Positions 18,338 to 27,724 of a stretch of 64,000 nt of DNA are shown piece by piece; the first letter of the stretch is position 1; every line of letters starts with the position of its first letter. A model generated the notes under the pieces. The model was not told the origin of the DNA. It ran no database searches and saw nothing but the letters and a program-made list of their open reading frames with translations. This DNA is from Polaromonas jejuensis NBRC 106434 (lineage in GTDB: Bacteria > Pseudomonadota > Gammaproteobacteria > Burkholderiales > Burkholderiaceae_C). Made by a program: the position numbers and the translations under genes. The stretch is taken from NCBI RefSeq assembly GCF_001598235.1, contig NZ_BCYO01000003.1:248001-312000 (forward strand). Reading direction: 5' to 3'.

Positions 18338-19194
18338 GCTTCAACGGTGGCGTCAATCTGTAGCCAGTGTTGTGAGGCGGCTTGAAGGGCGGCGGGCTGG
18401 CCGGTGGTGAACAGCCTGATGTGGCCTGCCGGATGACTCGCTAAAGCGGCGGGCGGATAAATGGCTGCCTGCCGTGTATCGGGCTCCCCAGCGGCTGCCG
18501 CCAGGCGCAAGCGCGTCTGGCGCGCAACGGGTGCGCCCGTGTCCAGAAACTGGACTTGCGGGCCCAGCAAGTCACGCAGTTGTGCACTGGCAAAGGGGTA
18601 GTGTGTGCACCCCAACACCAGACTGTCGATTTCGCCTTTTTCCGAACCAAATATGCCCATGGCCGTGGTGTACTGGGCGCAAAGCGCTTCTGTTTTTGTA
18701 GCGTCACCGCTTTCCACACTGCGTTCAATGGCCTCGGCCAGACCATCGCAGGGCTGCAAAATGAACTCCGCCTGCCCGACCAGGGAGCCGAGCAGGGCTT
18801 TGAATTTGGCACTGGCAAGTGTCCCGCGGGTAGCCATGACACCAATGCGCCGGGTTTGGCTATGGGCCACAGCGGGTTTGAGTGCCGGTTCAACGCCGAT
18901 GATAGTAAGGTCCGGGTGCTCTTCACGCAGCAAATGAATGGCTGCCGCCGTGGCGGTGTTGCAGGCAATGACGAGCGCCTTGACCTTGAGGTGCTGTTGC
19001 GTCAGCAGATGGCGGGCAATGGCACGGGAACGGGCAACAACAAAACAGTCTTCGCGCTCTCCATACGGGGCATGACCGCTGTCAGCAACATAAATGAAGT
19101 TCTCGTGCGGCAGCTCGGTGCGTAGCGCCTTGAGAATGCTCAGGCCGCCTATGCCGCTGTCGAAAACCCCTATGGCCTGGCTGCCCGTACTCAA
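18325..19194 (-). CDS. murI: Glutamate racemase
   Basis: The 289-residue enzyme makes D-glutamate for peptidoglycan. It has the N-terminal AIGVFDSGIGGLSILKAL block and both catalytic cysteines, in VIACNTATAAA and LVLGCTHYPF. The most economical start is a TTG at 19194, whose bases overlap the stop of the upstream fumarase gene (TTGA). A GTG at 19248 would add 18 residues overlapping the fumarase frame. The C-terminus (ALAF) is encoded by an intergenic repeat copy. Linkage to the fumarase gene suggests co-transcription. Confidence 0.92.
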   Translation of the reverse strand: MSTGSQAIGVFDSGIGGLSILKALRTELPHENFIYVADSGHAPYGEREDCFVVARSRAIARHLLTQQHLKVKALVIACNTATAAAIHLLREEHPDLTIIGVEPALKPAVAHSQTRRIGVMATRGTLASAKFKALLGSLVGQAEFILQPCDGLAEAIERSVESGDATKTEALCAQYTTAMGIFGSEKGEIDSLVLGCTHYPFASAQLRDLLGPQVQFLDTGAPVARQTRLRLAAAAGEPDTRQAAIYPPAALASHPAGHIRLFTTGQPAALQAASQHWLQIDATVEALAF

Positions 19195-20744
19195 GCGCTG
19201 GTGACCGGGATCTGCTTGAACTCGCCCGTGGCAATCTTTTTCTGCCACTCGGCCGGGCCTGTGATGTGCGCGCTGGTGCCGCCCGCATCTACCGCCACGG
19301 TGACCGGCATGTCCACCACGTCGAATTCGTAAATCGCTTCCATGCCCAGGTCGGCAAAGCCCACCACTTCGGCGTGTTTGATGGCCTTGGACACGAGGTA
19401 GGCCGCACCGCCCACGGCCATCAGGTAGGCGCTCTGGTGTTTCTTGATGGCCTCAATGGCCACCGGGCCGCGCTCGGCCTTGCCGACCATCGAGATCAGG
19501 CCGGTTTGCGCCAGCATCATTTCGGTGAAGCCGTCCATGCGGGTGGCCGTCGTCGGGCCGGCGGGACCGACGGCTTCGCCCTTGACCGGGTCCACCGGGC
19601 CGACGTAATAGATCACGCGGTTGGTGAAATCCACCGGCAGCTTCTCGCCCTTGAGCAGCATGTCGGCAATGCGCTTGTGCGCGGCGTCGCGGCCGGTCAG
19701 CATCTTGCCGTTCAGCAGCAGCGTATCGCCGGGCTTCCAGCTGGCGACTTCTTCCTTGGTGAGGGTGTTGAGGTTGACCTTTTTGCTCTTGTTGTAGTCG
19801 GGTGCCCAGTTCACGTTGGGCCAGAGGTCCAGCGAAGGCGGGTCGAGGTAGACCGGGCCGCTGCCGTCGAGCACGAAATGCGCATGGCGGGTAGCCGCGC
19901 AGTTGGGGATCATGGCCACGGGCTTGCTGGCCGCGTGCGTCGGGTACATCTTGATCTTGATGTCCAGCACGGTGGTCAGGCCGCCCAGGCCCTGCGCGCC
20001 TATGCCCAGTGCGTTGACCTTGTCAAACAGCTCCAGGCGCAGCTCTTCGGTTTTGCTGAGTTTGGCACCGGAGGAAGACTTGGCCTGCAGCTCGTACATG
20101 TCCAGGTCGTCCATCAGGCTTTCCTTGGCCATCAGCACGGCTTTTTCGGCGGTGCCGCCAATGCCTATGCCCAGCATGCCGGGCGGGCACCAGCCGGCGC
20201 CCATGGTGGGCACGGTCTTGAGCACCCAGTCCACCACCGAATCGCCGGGGTTGAGCATCACCATCTTGCTCTTGTTTTCGCTGCCGCCGCCCTTGGCCGC
20301 CACCGTCACCTCCACGCTATTGCCGGGCACCAGCTCGGTGAAGATCACGGCCGGCGTGTTGTCCTTGGTATTTTTGCGGTCGAACTGCGGGTCGGCCACG
20401 ACCGAGGCGCGCAGGGTGTTGTCAGGGTGGTTGTAGCCCTGGCGCACGCCTTCGTTGATGGCGTCGTCGATGCTGCCGGTAAAGCCTTCCCAGCGCACGT
20501 CCATGCCGACTTTCAGAAACACGTTGACGATACCGGTGTCCTGGCAGATCGGCCGCTGGCCGGTGGCGCTCATCTTGCTGTTGGTCAGGATTTGCGCAAT
20601 CGCATCCTTGGCGGCCGGGCTTTGCTCGCGCTCGTAGGCGCGCGCCAGGTGGGCGATGTAGTCGGTGGGGTGGTAATAACTGATGTATTGCAGGGCGGCG
20701 GCAACGGATTCGATGAGGTCGGCTTGTTTGATGGTCGTGGTCAT
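19191..20744 (-). CDS. fumA: Fumarate hydratase, class I (iron-sulfur)
   Basis: The 517-residue protein is a one-chain class I fumarase with the alpha part (SATGQRPICQDTGIVNVF) and beta part (GPVDPVKGEAVGPAGPTTAT) fused. Cysteines suitable for the 4Fe-4S cluster occur in RPICQDTG, PNCAATRHAHF and MGAGWCPPG. It interconverts fumarate and malate in the TCA cycle and is oxygen-sensitive. The ATG at 20744 removes an upstream extension that would read through a repeat element. It is divergent from fumC, an oxygen-stable isoenzyme, giving the cell two fumarases under one shared intergenic region. Confidence 0.94.
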   Translation of the reverse strand: MTTTIKQADLIESVAAALQYISYYHPTDYIAHLARAYEREQSPAAKDAIAQILTNSKMSATGQRPICQDTGIVNVFLKVGMDVRWEGFTGSIDDAINEGVRQGYNHPDNTLRASVVADPQFDRKNTKDNTPAVIFTELVPGNSVEVTVAAKGGGSENKSKMVMLNPGDSVVDWVLKTVPTMGAGWCPPGMLGIGIGGTAEKAVLMAKESLMDDLDMYELQAKSSSGAKLSKTEELRLELFDKVNALGIGAQGLGGLTTVLDIKIKMYPTHAASKPVAMIPNCAATRHAHFVLDGSGPVYLDPPSLDLWPNVNWAPDYNKSKKVNLNTLTKEEVASWKPGDTLLLNGKMLTGRDAAHKRIADMLLKGEKLPVDFTNRVIYYVGPVDPVKGEAVGPAGPTTATRMDGFTEMMLAQTGLISMVGKAERGPVAIEAIKKHQSAYLMAVGGAAYLVSKAIKHAEVVGFADLGMEAIYEFDVVDMPVTVAVDAGGTSAHITGPAEWQKKIATGEFKQIPVTSA

Positions 20745-20806
20745 GGCTTTTTGCAAATGGTCGTGAGGTGGCGCAATACCCATTAAATGAGAATTGCTTT
20801 TATTAA

Positions 20807-20967
20807 GGAAGCTCTGCATAACCCTGCGCGAGTTCGTGTAGCTCGGTTCGGGATGGGATGCAAGGCGCGTTTCGCAGCCAATAGCCTGGCTATTGGCAAG
20901 AAATGCAACGCCGCAGACCGCCCGAATCCGGGCTATCACGGACCGCGTGGGGTTATGTAGAGCTTCC
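20807..20967. mobile_element. MITE-like hairpin element with TAA flanks
   Basis: Terminal inverted repeats GGAAGCTCTGCATAACCC and its right-end match (one mismatch in the first 16 bases) bound a 161-bp segment whose two halves pair imperfectly along their length. At the centre GCCAATAGCC-T-GGCTATTGGC is perfect (20877-20897). Both ends are flanked by TAA (20804-20806 and 20968-20970), consistent with a 3-bp TNA target duplication as made by some IS5-group elements. There is no coding capacity. It occupies the divergent fumarase promoter region; the rest of 20745-21022 shows nothing else. Confidence 0.72.
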
Positions 20968-21022
20968 TAAATGGCTATGCTGCAAACTTCAACCCTCTAT
21001 TTTGACAGGTCAGGCCCACATC

Positions 21023-22420
21023 ATGAGCACACCCGCAGACACCCGCACAGAGCACGACACCTTTGGCCCCATAGCGGTGCCGGCCGACAGGCTGTGGGGC
21101 GCGCAGACCCAGCGCTCGCTCCAGAACTTCGACATCTCGGGCGAGCAGCAGCCGCGCGAACTGATCCGGGCCCTGGCGGAGATCAAGCGCTCTTCTGCGC
21201 TGGTCAACCAGGCGCTGGGCCTGCAGGATGAGAAAAAAACCAGGGCCATTGTTGCCGCGGCTGATGAGGTGATCGCGGGCAAGCACCCGGACGAGTTCCC
21301 GCTCGTGGTCTGGCAGACCGGCTCGGGCACGCAGACCAATATGAATGTCAATGAAGTGCTGGCCAACCGTGCCAGCGAGTTGCTGGGCGGTGAGCGCGGC
21401 GAGGGCCGGCTGGTGCACCCGAATGACGATGTCAACCGCAGCCAGTCGTCCAATGACGTGTTCCCCACGGCCATGCATGTGTCCGCCGTGGAGGCCATCA
21501 GGCACAGGCTGCTCCCGGCCATTGCAAAACTGCGCACCACGCTGGCACAAAAGGCGGTTGACTTCGATGACATCGTCAAGATAGGGCGAACCCATTTGCA
21601 GGACGCCACGCCGCTGACGCTGGGCCAGGAATTTTCCGGCTATGCGGCGCAGCTGGCCCACGGTGAAAGGCATGTGCGGGACGCCTTGCCCCACCTGTGC
21701 GAGCTGGCGCTGGGCGGCACGGCCGTGGGCACCGGCCTGAATGCACCCGAGGGCTATGCCGAGCAGGTGGCGGCCGAACTGGCGAGCCTGACGGGCCTGC
21801 CCTTTGTCACGGCGCCCAACAAGTTCGAGGCCATGGCGTCCATGGATGCCCTCGTGCATGCCCACGGCGCGCTCAAGACGCTGGCGGCCAGCCTGATGAA
21901 AATCGCCAACGATGTGCGCTGGCTGGCCAGTGGGCCGCGCAGCGGCATTGGCGAGCTGAGCATTCCGGAGAACGAGCCGGGCTCCTCCATCATGCCGGGC
22001 AAGGTGAACCCGACGCAAAGCGAAGCCGTCACCATGCTGGCCGCGCAGGTGTTTGGCAACGATGTCGCCATCAATTTTGGCGGCGCATCCGGCAACTTTG
22101 AGCTCAATGTCTTCAGGCCCATGGCGGCCTACAACTTCCTGCAAAGCGTGCGCCTGCTGGCCGATGGCATGGTCAGCTTTAACGACCACTGCGCCGTCGG
22201 CATTGAGCCCAACCGCGAACGCATTGCCGAACTGGTGGGCCGTTCGCTGATGTTGGTGACGGCGCTCAACACCCACATTGGCTATGACAAGGCGGCCTCC
22301 ATCGCCAAGAAGGCGCACAAGGAAGGCACGAGCCTGCGCGAGGCGGCGATTGCTTCGGGCCATGTGACGGCCGAGCAGTTTGACCAGTGGGTGGTGCCCG
22401 AGCACATGGTCGGACGCTGA
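21023..22420 (+). CDS. fumC: Fumarate hydratase, class II
   Basis: The 465-residue protein matches the length of E. coli FumC and has the aspartase/fumarase signature [13 protein letters not shown], with the [14 protein letters not shown] and [11 protein letters not shown] blocks of the active site. The ATG at 21023 ([20 protein letters not shown]) was chosen because the upstream frame reads through the MITE-like element. The stop is followed at once by a strong hairpin from an intergenic repeat copy, probably its terminator. Confidence 0.96.
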   Translation: MSTPADTRTEHDTFGPIAVPADRLWGAQTQRSLQNFDISGEQQPRELIRALAEIKRSSALVNQALGLQDEKKTRAIVAAADEVIAGKHPDEFPLVVWQTGSGTQTNMNVNEVLANRASELLGGERGEGRLVHPNDDVNRSQSSNDVFPTAMHVSAVEAIRHRLLPAIAKLRTTLAQKAVDFDDIVKIGRTHLQDATPLTLGQEFSGYAAQLAHGERHVRDALPHLCELALGGTAVGTGLNAPEGYAEQVAAELASLTGLPFVTAPNKFEAMASMDALVHAHGALKTLAASLMKIANDVRWLASGPRSGIGELSIPENEPGSSIMPGKVNPTQSEAVTMLAAQVFGNDVAINFGGASGNFELNVFRPMAAYNFLQSVRLLADGMVSFNDHCAVGIEPNRERIAELVGRSLMLVTALNTHIGYDKAASIAKKAHKEGTSLREAAIASGHVTAEQFDQWVVPEHMVGR

Positions 22421-22432
22421 AAAAAAACAGCA

Positions 22433-22480
22433 GCCAGCTATCAAAACGATAGCTGGCTGTGCTTGTTGCTTGAGGGTTGG
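22433..22480 (+). repeat. Intergenic palindromic repeat, copy 5, likely fumC terminator hairpin
   Basis: GCCAGCTATC-AAAAC-GATAGCTGGC is a perfect 10-bp stem 12 bases after the fumC stop. It is followed by TGTGCTTGTTGCTTGAGGG, a variant tail of the family. The longer stem here could make it the most effective terminator of the set. Confidence 0.78.
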
Positions 22481-22489
22481 ACTCTCTTT

Positions 22490-22705
22490 TTACTTGATTT
22501 TTGCGGCGGCGATGGCCTGCGCGATCCAGTCGTCAAAGACCTTCTGATGGGCCTTGATCCAGGCATCGGCATGGCGCTCCACGTCCTGCGGCTTGTTCCG
22601 GCCGTCACGCATGCGCAGATTCTGGGCATTGATGTCGGCGACCGGCAGTTTCATGATCGAAAAGAGCTTGGCCGCGGCCATGAGGTGGACCAGCTCAACA
22701 AGGAA
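22490..22705 (-). pseudogene. C-terminal remnant of a glycine betaine/proline ABC transporter binding protein (ProX/OpuAC type)
   Basis: About 70 codons ending at 22490 read [19 protein letters not shown], then [20 protein letters not shown] and [20 protein letters not shown]. This matches the conserved tail of OpuAC-family compatible-solute binding proteins. There is no signal peptide, no N-terminal domain and no permease or ATPase nearby, and the frame upstream becomes non-coding, so it is a truncated relic. Confidence 0.7.
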
Positions 22706-22893
22706 GTGGGGCAGTCCCGGACGGCGGCGTGATTTCGGACATGATGGGGGGAGGCTGTGAGGTCGCGGAATTGCAGGGGCGCGGAAAATCGTCCATCGGT
22801 TTTTGAAAATTGTAAGATTCAAGCCAGTCAGTGGCTTGTAAGTGCGAGGCACGAAAGTACCACGCATTCCACGATACACAGGAGACAAACACC

Positions 22894-24891
22894 ATGAGCG
22901 CCCCCCAAACTGCCATCGAATCCGTGCTGGTTGAAAACCGGGTTTTCCCCCCCAGCCCAGCGATTGTGAAGGCGGCCCGCATTTCCGGCATGGCGGCCTA
23001 TAACGCCCTGTGCGCTGAGGCCGACAAGGATTTTGAAGGCTTCTGGGCCAAGCTGGCGCGTGACAACCTGAGCTGGAAAAAGCCTTTCAATCAGGTGCTG
23101 GATGAGTCGAACGCCCCGTTCTACCAATGGTTTGCCGATGGCGAGCTGAACGCCTCCTACAACTGCCTGGACCGCCATCTGGGCACTCCCACGGAGAACA
23201 AGAAAGCCATTATTTTTGAGAGCGATGACGGCAAGGTCACCAACGTGACCTACAAGGAGCTGCACGCGAAAGTCAGCCAGTTTGCCAGCGCGCTCAAGGG
23301 CCTGGGCATCAAGAAGGGCGACCGGGTCATCATCTACATGCCTATGACCGTCGAAGGCGTCGTCGCCATGCAGGCCTGCGCGCGCATCGGTGCCACGCAC
23401 TCGGTGGTGTTCGGCGGCTTTTCGGCCAAAAGCCTGCAGGAGCGCATTCAGGATGCCGGCGCGGTGGCGGTCATCACGGCCAACTACCAGCTGCGCGGCG
23501 GCAAGGAGTTGCCGTTGAAAGCCATTGTGGACGAAGGCATTGCCATGGGCGGTTGCGAGTCCGTCAAGAATGTGGTCGTCTACCAGCGCACGGCGACGGC
23601 CTGCGGCATGCTGGCCGGGCGCGACCATCTGATGCACGAGCTCACAGCCAAGGCCGCGCCGGTTTGCGAACCTGAGTTCGTGGGCGCCGAGCATCCGCTC
23701 TTTATTCTTTACACCTCGGGCTCCACCGGCAAGCCCAAGGGCGTGCAGCACAGCACCGGCGGTTATCTGCTGTGGGCCAGGCTCACCATGGACTGGACTT
23801 TTGACATCCAGCCCGCCGATGTGTTTTGGTGCACCGCAGACATTGGCTGGGTCACCGGCCACACTTATGTGGCCTATGGGCCGCTGGCGGCAGGCGCCAC
23901 GCAAATCATCTTTGAAGGCATACCGACCTTCCCGAATGCGGGCCGCTTCTGGCAGATGATCGAGCGCCACAAGGTCACGATTTTCTACACCGCACCGACG
24001 GCGATTCGCTCGCTGATCAAGGCCGCTGAGGGCGATGAAAAAATACACCCATCCCGTTCGGATTTGAGCAGCCTGCGCATTCTGGGCACCGTGGGCGAAC
24101 CGATCAACCCTGAAGCCTGGATGTGGTACTACAAAAACGTCGGCGGCGAGCGCTGCCCGATCGTCGACACCTTCTGGCAGACCGAAACCGGCGGCCACAT
24201 GATCTCGCCCTTGCCCGGCGCCACGCCGCTGGTGCCCGGCAGCTGCACCTTGCCACTGCCCGGCATCATGGCCGCCATCGTCGATGAGACCGGCAAAGAC
24301 CTGCCCAATGGTTCGGGCGGCATGCTGGTCGTGAAGCGACCCTGGCCGGCCATGATCCGCACCATCTGGAACGACCCCGAACGCTTCAAGAAAAGCTATT
24401 TTCCTGAGGAGATGGGGGGCGCGATTTACCTGGCTGGCGATGGCGCGGTGCGCAATGCTGACAACGGCTATTTCCGTATCACCGGCCGCATTGATGATGT
24501 GCTGAATGTGTCTGGCCACCGCATGGGCACCATGGAGATTGAATCGGCACTGGTGTCGCATTCCACGCTGGTGGCGGAGGCGGCAGTAGTGGGCCGCCCC
24601 GATGATTTGACCGGCGAGGCGATTGTGGCCTTTGTGGTGCTCAAGCGCTCACGGCCTACTGGTGATGAGGCCAAGGCGATTGCCAAGGAACTGCGCGACT
24701 GGGTGGGCAAAGAGATTGGTCCCATCGCCAAGCCCAAGGACATCCGTTTTGGGGACAACCTGCCCAAGACGCGCAGCGGAAAAATCATGCGTCGTCTGCT
24801 GCGGGGCATTGCCAAGGGGGAGACCCTGACGCAGGATACGTCGACCCTGGAAAACCCCGCCATTCTTGACCAATTGGCTGAAAACCTTTGA
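22894..24891 (+). CDS. acsA: Acetyl-CoA synthetase (AMP-forming)
   Basis: The 665-residue enzyme activates acetate to acetyl-CoA. It has the AMP-binding P-loop [20 protein letters not shown], the [11 protein letters not shown] motif, and the C-terminal lysine region [14 protein letters not shown] that is controlled by acetylation in this family. The ATG at 22894 follows AGGAG. It stands as a single gene; a bidirectional terminator follows about 130 bases later. Confidence 0.96.
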   Translation: MSAPQTAIESVLVENRVFPPSPAIVKAARISGMAAYNALCAEADKDFEGFWAKLARDNLSWKKPFNQVLDESNAPFYQWFADGELNASYNCLDRHLGTPTENKKAIIFESDDGKVTNVTYKELHAKVSQFASALKGLGIKKGDRVIIYMPMTVEGVVAMQACARIGATHSVVFGGFSAKSLQERIQDAGAVAVITANYQLRGGKELPLKAIVDEGIAMGGCESVKNVVVYQRTATACGMLAGRDHLMHELTAKAAPVCEPEFVGAEHPLFILYTSGSTGKPKGVQHSTGGYLLWARLTMDWTFDIQPADVFWCTADIGWVTGHTYVAYGPLAAGATQIIFEGIPTFPNAGRFWQMIERHKVTIFYTAPTAIRSLIKAAEGDEKIHPSRSDLSSLRILGTVGEPINPEAWMWYYKNVGGERCPIVDTFWQTETGGHMISPLPGATPLVPGSCTLPLPGIMAAIVDETGKDLPNGSGGMLVVKRPWPAMIRTIWNDPERFKKSYFPEEMGGAIYLAGDGAVRNADNGYFRITGRIDDVLNVSGHRMGTMEIESALVSHSTLVAEAAVVGRPDDLTGEAIVAFVVLKRSRPTGDEAKAIAKELRDWVGKEIGPIAKPKDIRFGDNLPKTRSGKIMRRLLRGIAKGETLTQDTSTLENPAILDQLAENL

Positions 24892-24909
24892 GCGGGGTTT
24901 CAGCGTAGG

Positions 24910-24945
24910 CTAGCAATTGCCCATAGGGCTTGTTATGCCGTAGCT
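24910..24945 (-). repeat. Degenerate copy of the intergenic repeat
   Basis: TAGCAATTGCCCATAGGGCTTGTTATGCC resembles, block by block, the tail of copy 2 (TAGCAA, TTGCGCC, GGGCTTGATGCC) but the stem has lost its first arm. Listed because of its place just after the acsA stop. Confidence 0.35.
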
Positions 24946-25016
24946 AAAACCCAGCCACCCTGGAACAGCTGTCACAGAAATCTGTGAGGCCTCGACAGGG
25001 CTGCGCTCAGCCATGA

Positions 25017-25047
25017 AAAAAAAAGCCCGTCATCGACGGGCTTTTTT
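25017..25047. terminator. Bidirectional intrinsic terminator between acsA and the cytochrome c gene
   Basis: AAAGCCCGT-CATCG-ACGGGCTTTTTT: a GC stem flanked by an A-run and a T-run, so it can work from both convergent sides. Confidence 0.85.
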
Positions 25048-25094
25048 GTGCACGGGTTGTGGCGCCGGAAATGGCCGGTCACCCGATGAAGGAA

Positions 25095-25409
25095 TTACTT
25101 CTGGGTCAGGACCCAGGCCACCAGCTTCTTGGCCTCGTCCGGGTTGACCTGGGTATTGGCAGGCATGGGAACAGGTCCCCAGACGCCCGAGCCGCCCTTC
25201 ATCACTTTGGCTGCGAGTTTGTCGGCAGCGTCTTTCTGCCCTGCGTATTTGGCAGCGACATCCTTGAAAGACGGGCCGACGAGTTTTTTGTCGACAGCGT
25301 GGCAAGCCATGCAGTTTTTTGCCGTGGCCAGCTGCAGGTCAGCCAGGGCAGGGGTGGACACGGCCACACCGGCCGCCACGGAAGCGATTGCCAAAAGAAT
25401 ACGTTTCAT
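25095..25409 (-). CDS. Small periplasmic class I cytochrome c (c551/c552 type)
   Basis: The 104-residue protein has a signal peptide (MKRILLAIASVAAGVAVSTP), one haem-binding CMACH motif soon after the cleavage site, and a PMPAN methionine loop supplying the sixth ligand. The LVGPSFKDVAAKYAGQKDA segment is characteristic of c551/c552 electron carriers to terminal oxidases or nitrite reductases. GAGGA precedes the ATG at 25409. It is monocistronic between two terminators. Confidence 0.93.
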   Translation of the reverse strand: MKRILLAIASVAAGVAVSTPALADLQLATAKNCMACHAVDKKLVGPSFKDVAAKYAGQKDAADKLAAKVMKGGSGVWGPVPMPANTQVNPDEAKKLVAWVLTQK

Positions 25410-25545
25410 GGATTGTCCTCGTGGGGAAGATAGGGATTCGGTTACAGTCAATTAACGTCATTGTAGTGGTGCCGGTTGACCTCGCACCGGAGGGGAAACC
25501 CAAGGCCGGGCGCTTTGTTCTGCCCGGAATTTTCTGGAGTTGGCT

Positions 25546-25788
25546 ATGTATTTTTTGTTGATCGGATTGGTTGGCCTGGCACTGAAGTACCTGGAGATTG
25601 GCCCCGTTGCCGCCTGGAGCTGGTGGGTGGTGCTGTCACCCTTTGCCCTTGCCGTGGTGTGGTGGGCCTGGGCGGATGCGTCGGGTTATACCAAGCAGAG
25701 GGAAATCGACAAGATGGCCAGGCGCAAGCAGGAGCGCATCGACAAACAGCGTGATGCCATGGGCATGCTGAGCAAACGCCGCAAGTAA
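25546..25788 (+). CDS. Small Trp-rich membrane protein (TIGR04438 type)
   Basis: The 80-residue protein begins MYFLLIGLVGLALKYLEIGP, with two hydrophobic helices rich in tryptophan (WSWWVVL, VVWWAWAD) and a basic tail (ARRKQERIDKQRD). This layout matches the small Trp-rich family common in Burkholderiales, of unknown function. GGAG lies upstream of the ATG at 25546; a TTG two codons earlier is less likely. It is followed by its own terminator. Confidence 0.82.
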   Translation: MYFLLIGLVGLALKYLEIGPVAAWSWWVVLSPFALAVVWWAWADASGYTKQREIDKMARRKQERIDKQRDAMGMLSKRRK

Positions 25789-25831
25789 ACCGCCTTGCTT
25801 GAGCCGCCTGGTTGCCATTCGGCCCTGAAGT

Positions 25832-25870
25832 AAAAAGCCCGTAAAGTCTGTGACTCACGGGCTTTTTTGT
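25832..25870. terminator. Bidirectional intrinsic terminator between the Trp-rich gene and ilvD
   Basis: AAAAAGCCCGT and ACGGGCTTTTTT pair across a 14-base loop, with A-rich and T-rich flanks usable from both sides. Confidence 0.85.
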
Positions 25871-25888
25871 TTTACGAATCAGCGGGCA

Positions 25889-27583
25889 TCAAAAGTCGTC
25901 CAGCACGGCGCCTTTGCTGGCGCTTGAGGCGTTGAAGGCGAACTTGGCCTGTACGCCGCGGGTGTAGCGCGGTGCCGGGGCCTTCCAGCCAACCTTGCGT
26001 TGCGCCAACTCGGCGTCGCTGATATTCAGCTGCAGCAGCAGTTGATGGGCGTCAATCGTGATGGAGTCGCCTTCATGGATAAAGGCAATGTTGCCGCCGG
26101 CCGCGGCTTCCGGCGCGACGTGGCCGACCACCATGCCCCAGGTGCCGCCGGAGAAACGCCCATCGGTGATCAGGCCCACGCTTTCGCCCAGGCCGGCGCC
26201 AATCAGCGCACCGGTAGGCGCCAGCATTTCCGGCATGCCCGGCCCGCCTTTGGGGCCGAGGTAACGCAAGACCATCACGTCGCCGGCCTTGATCTTTCCG
26301 GCCAGGATGGCGGCGAGCGCCGACTGCTCGTCGTCAAACACGCGGGCCGGGCCGGTCATGACCGGATTCTTCAGGCCGGTGATCTTGGCCACGCAGCCTT
26401 CGGGAGACAGGTTGCCCTTGAGGATGGCCAGGTGGCCGTGCGCGTACATCGGGTTGCCGATGGGGCGAATCACGTCCTGGTCGGCACGCGGTGCATCGGG
26501 CACATCCTTGAGGACTTCCGCAATGGTCTGTCCGGAAATCGTCAGGCAGTCGCCATGCAGCAAGCCGGCGGCCAGCAGGGTCTTCATGACTTGCGGGATG
26601 CCGCCGGCGCGGTGCAGGTCCACGGCCAGGTACTGGCCCGAAGGCTTCAGGTCGCACAGCACGGGCGTCTTCTGGCGCACGCGCTCGAAGTCGTCAATCG
26701 ACCACTCCACGCCCGCGGCATGTGCAATGGCCAGGAAGTGCAGCACGGCGTTGGTGGAACCGCCGGTGGCCATGATCACGGCCACGGCGTTTTCAATCGA
26801 TTTCTTGGTGACGATGTCGCGTGGCTTGATGTCTTTTTTGACCGCCTCGATCAGCACCCTGGCAGACTCCTTGGCCGAGTTCATTTTCTCGTCGTGCGGA
26901 TTGGCCATGGTGCTGGAGTAGGGCAGCGAAATGCCCAGGGCCTCGAAGGCGCTGGACATGGTGTTGGCCGTGTACATGCCGCCGCAGCTGCCGGTGCCGG
27001 GAATGGCGCGGCGTTCAATTTCCTTGAGGTCCTCGTCGCTCATGCGGCCGGCGGCGTTTTCGCCCACGGCCTCGAACACGCTGACGATGTTCAGGTCCTT
27101 GCCCTTGTAGTGGCCCGGCAAAATCGTGCCGCCGTAAACATAGATGGCCGGCACATTGGCGCGCAGCATGCCCATCAGGCCGCCCGGCATGTTCTTGTCG
27201 CAGCCGCCGATCACCAGCACGCCGTCCATCCACTGGCCCTGCACGCTGGTCTCGATGCAGTCGGAAATGACTTCGCGGCTGACCAGCGAGTACTTCATGC
27301 CTTCGGTGCCCATGGCCATGCCGTCGGAAATGGTCGGCGTGCCAAACACCTGCGCATTGCCGCCGGCTTCTTCAATGGCGGCAATGGCCGCATCCGCCAG
27401 CTTTTGCAGGCCGCTGTTGCACGGCGTGATGGTGCTGTGCCCGTTGGCCACGCCAATCATGGGCTTCTTGAAGTCGCTTTCCTCGTAGCCCATGGCGTAG
27501 TACATGGAACGGTTGGGCGCGCGCGATTTGCCTTCGGTGATGTTGGCGCTGCGGCGGTTGATCTGGATAGGTTTGATTTCCAT
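25889..27583 (-). CDS. ilvD: Dihydroxy-acid dehydratase
   Basis: The 564-residue enzyme catalyses the third step of valine and isoleucine synthesis using an iron-sulfur cluster. Key segments are [23 protein letters not shown] and [16 protein letters not shown] with the cluster cysteines, and [14 protein letters not shown] near the C-terminus. The ATG at 27583 ([15 protein letters not shown]) is preferred over a longer frame. A LysR gene is divergent with 130 bases between, and may or may not control ilvD. Confidence 0.96.
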   Translation of the reverse strand: MEIKPIQINRRSANITEGKSRAPNRSMYYAMGYEESDFKKPMIGVANGHSTITPCNSGLQKLADAAIAAIEEAGGNAQVFGTPTISDGMAMGTEGMKYSLVSREVISDCIETSVQGQWMDGVLVIGGCDKNMPGGLMGMLRANVPAIYVYGGTILPGHYKGKDLNIVSVFEAVGENAAGRMSDEDLKEIERRAIPGTGSCGGMYTANTMSSAFEALGISLPYSSTMANPHDEKMNSAKESARVLIEAVKKDIKPRDIVTKKSIENAVAVIMATGGSTNAVLHFLAIAHAAGVEWSIDDFERVRQKTPVLCDLKPSGQYLAVDLHRAGGIPQVMKTLLAAGLLHGDCLTISGQTIAEVLKDVPDAPRADQDVIRPIGNPMYAHGHLAILKGNLSPEGCVAKITGLKNPVMTGPARVFDDEQSALAAILAGKIKAGDVMVLRYLGPKGGPGMPEMLAPTGALIGAGLGESVGLITDGRFSGGTWGMVVGHVAPEAAAGGNIAFIHEGDSITIDAHQLLLQLNISDAELAQRKVGWKAPAPRYTRGVQAKFAFNASSASKGAVLDDF

Positions 27584-27692
27584 GGGGTGTCTCTTGAGGT
27601 TGGCCTGTCGGTGGGTTGCCACGCCTGGGGGTGTGGGTTTTTTATCGGAAAGGCAAGTATGCGTGTTTTAACTGATTCTTTCCAATCCATTA

Positions 27693-27724
27693 TTCATGCT
27701 GTATTAATATGTAATGCATATGAA
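27693..27724. promoter_or_regulatory. Candidate LysR operator in the ilvD / LysR divergent region
   Basis: TTCATGC (27693-27699) and GCATATGAA (27716-27724) are near-inverted arms around an AT-rich centre, overlapping the LysR start codon. The spacing would suit autoregulation by a LysR protein. Confidence 0.35.

Noticed and set aside
22828..24561. Long antisense open frame over acsA
   Set aside because: It is the shadow of a clear acetyl-CoA synthetase gene and has no ribosome binding site or family features.
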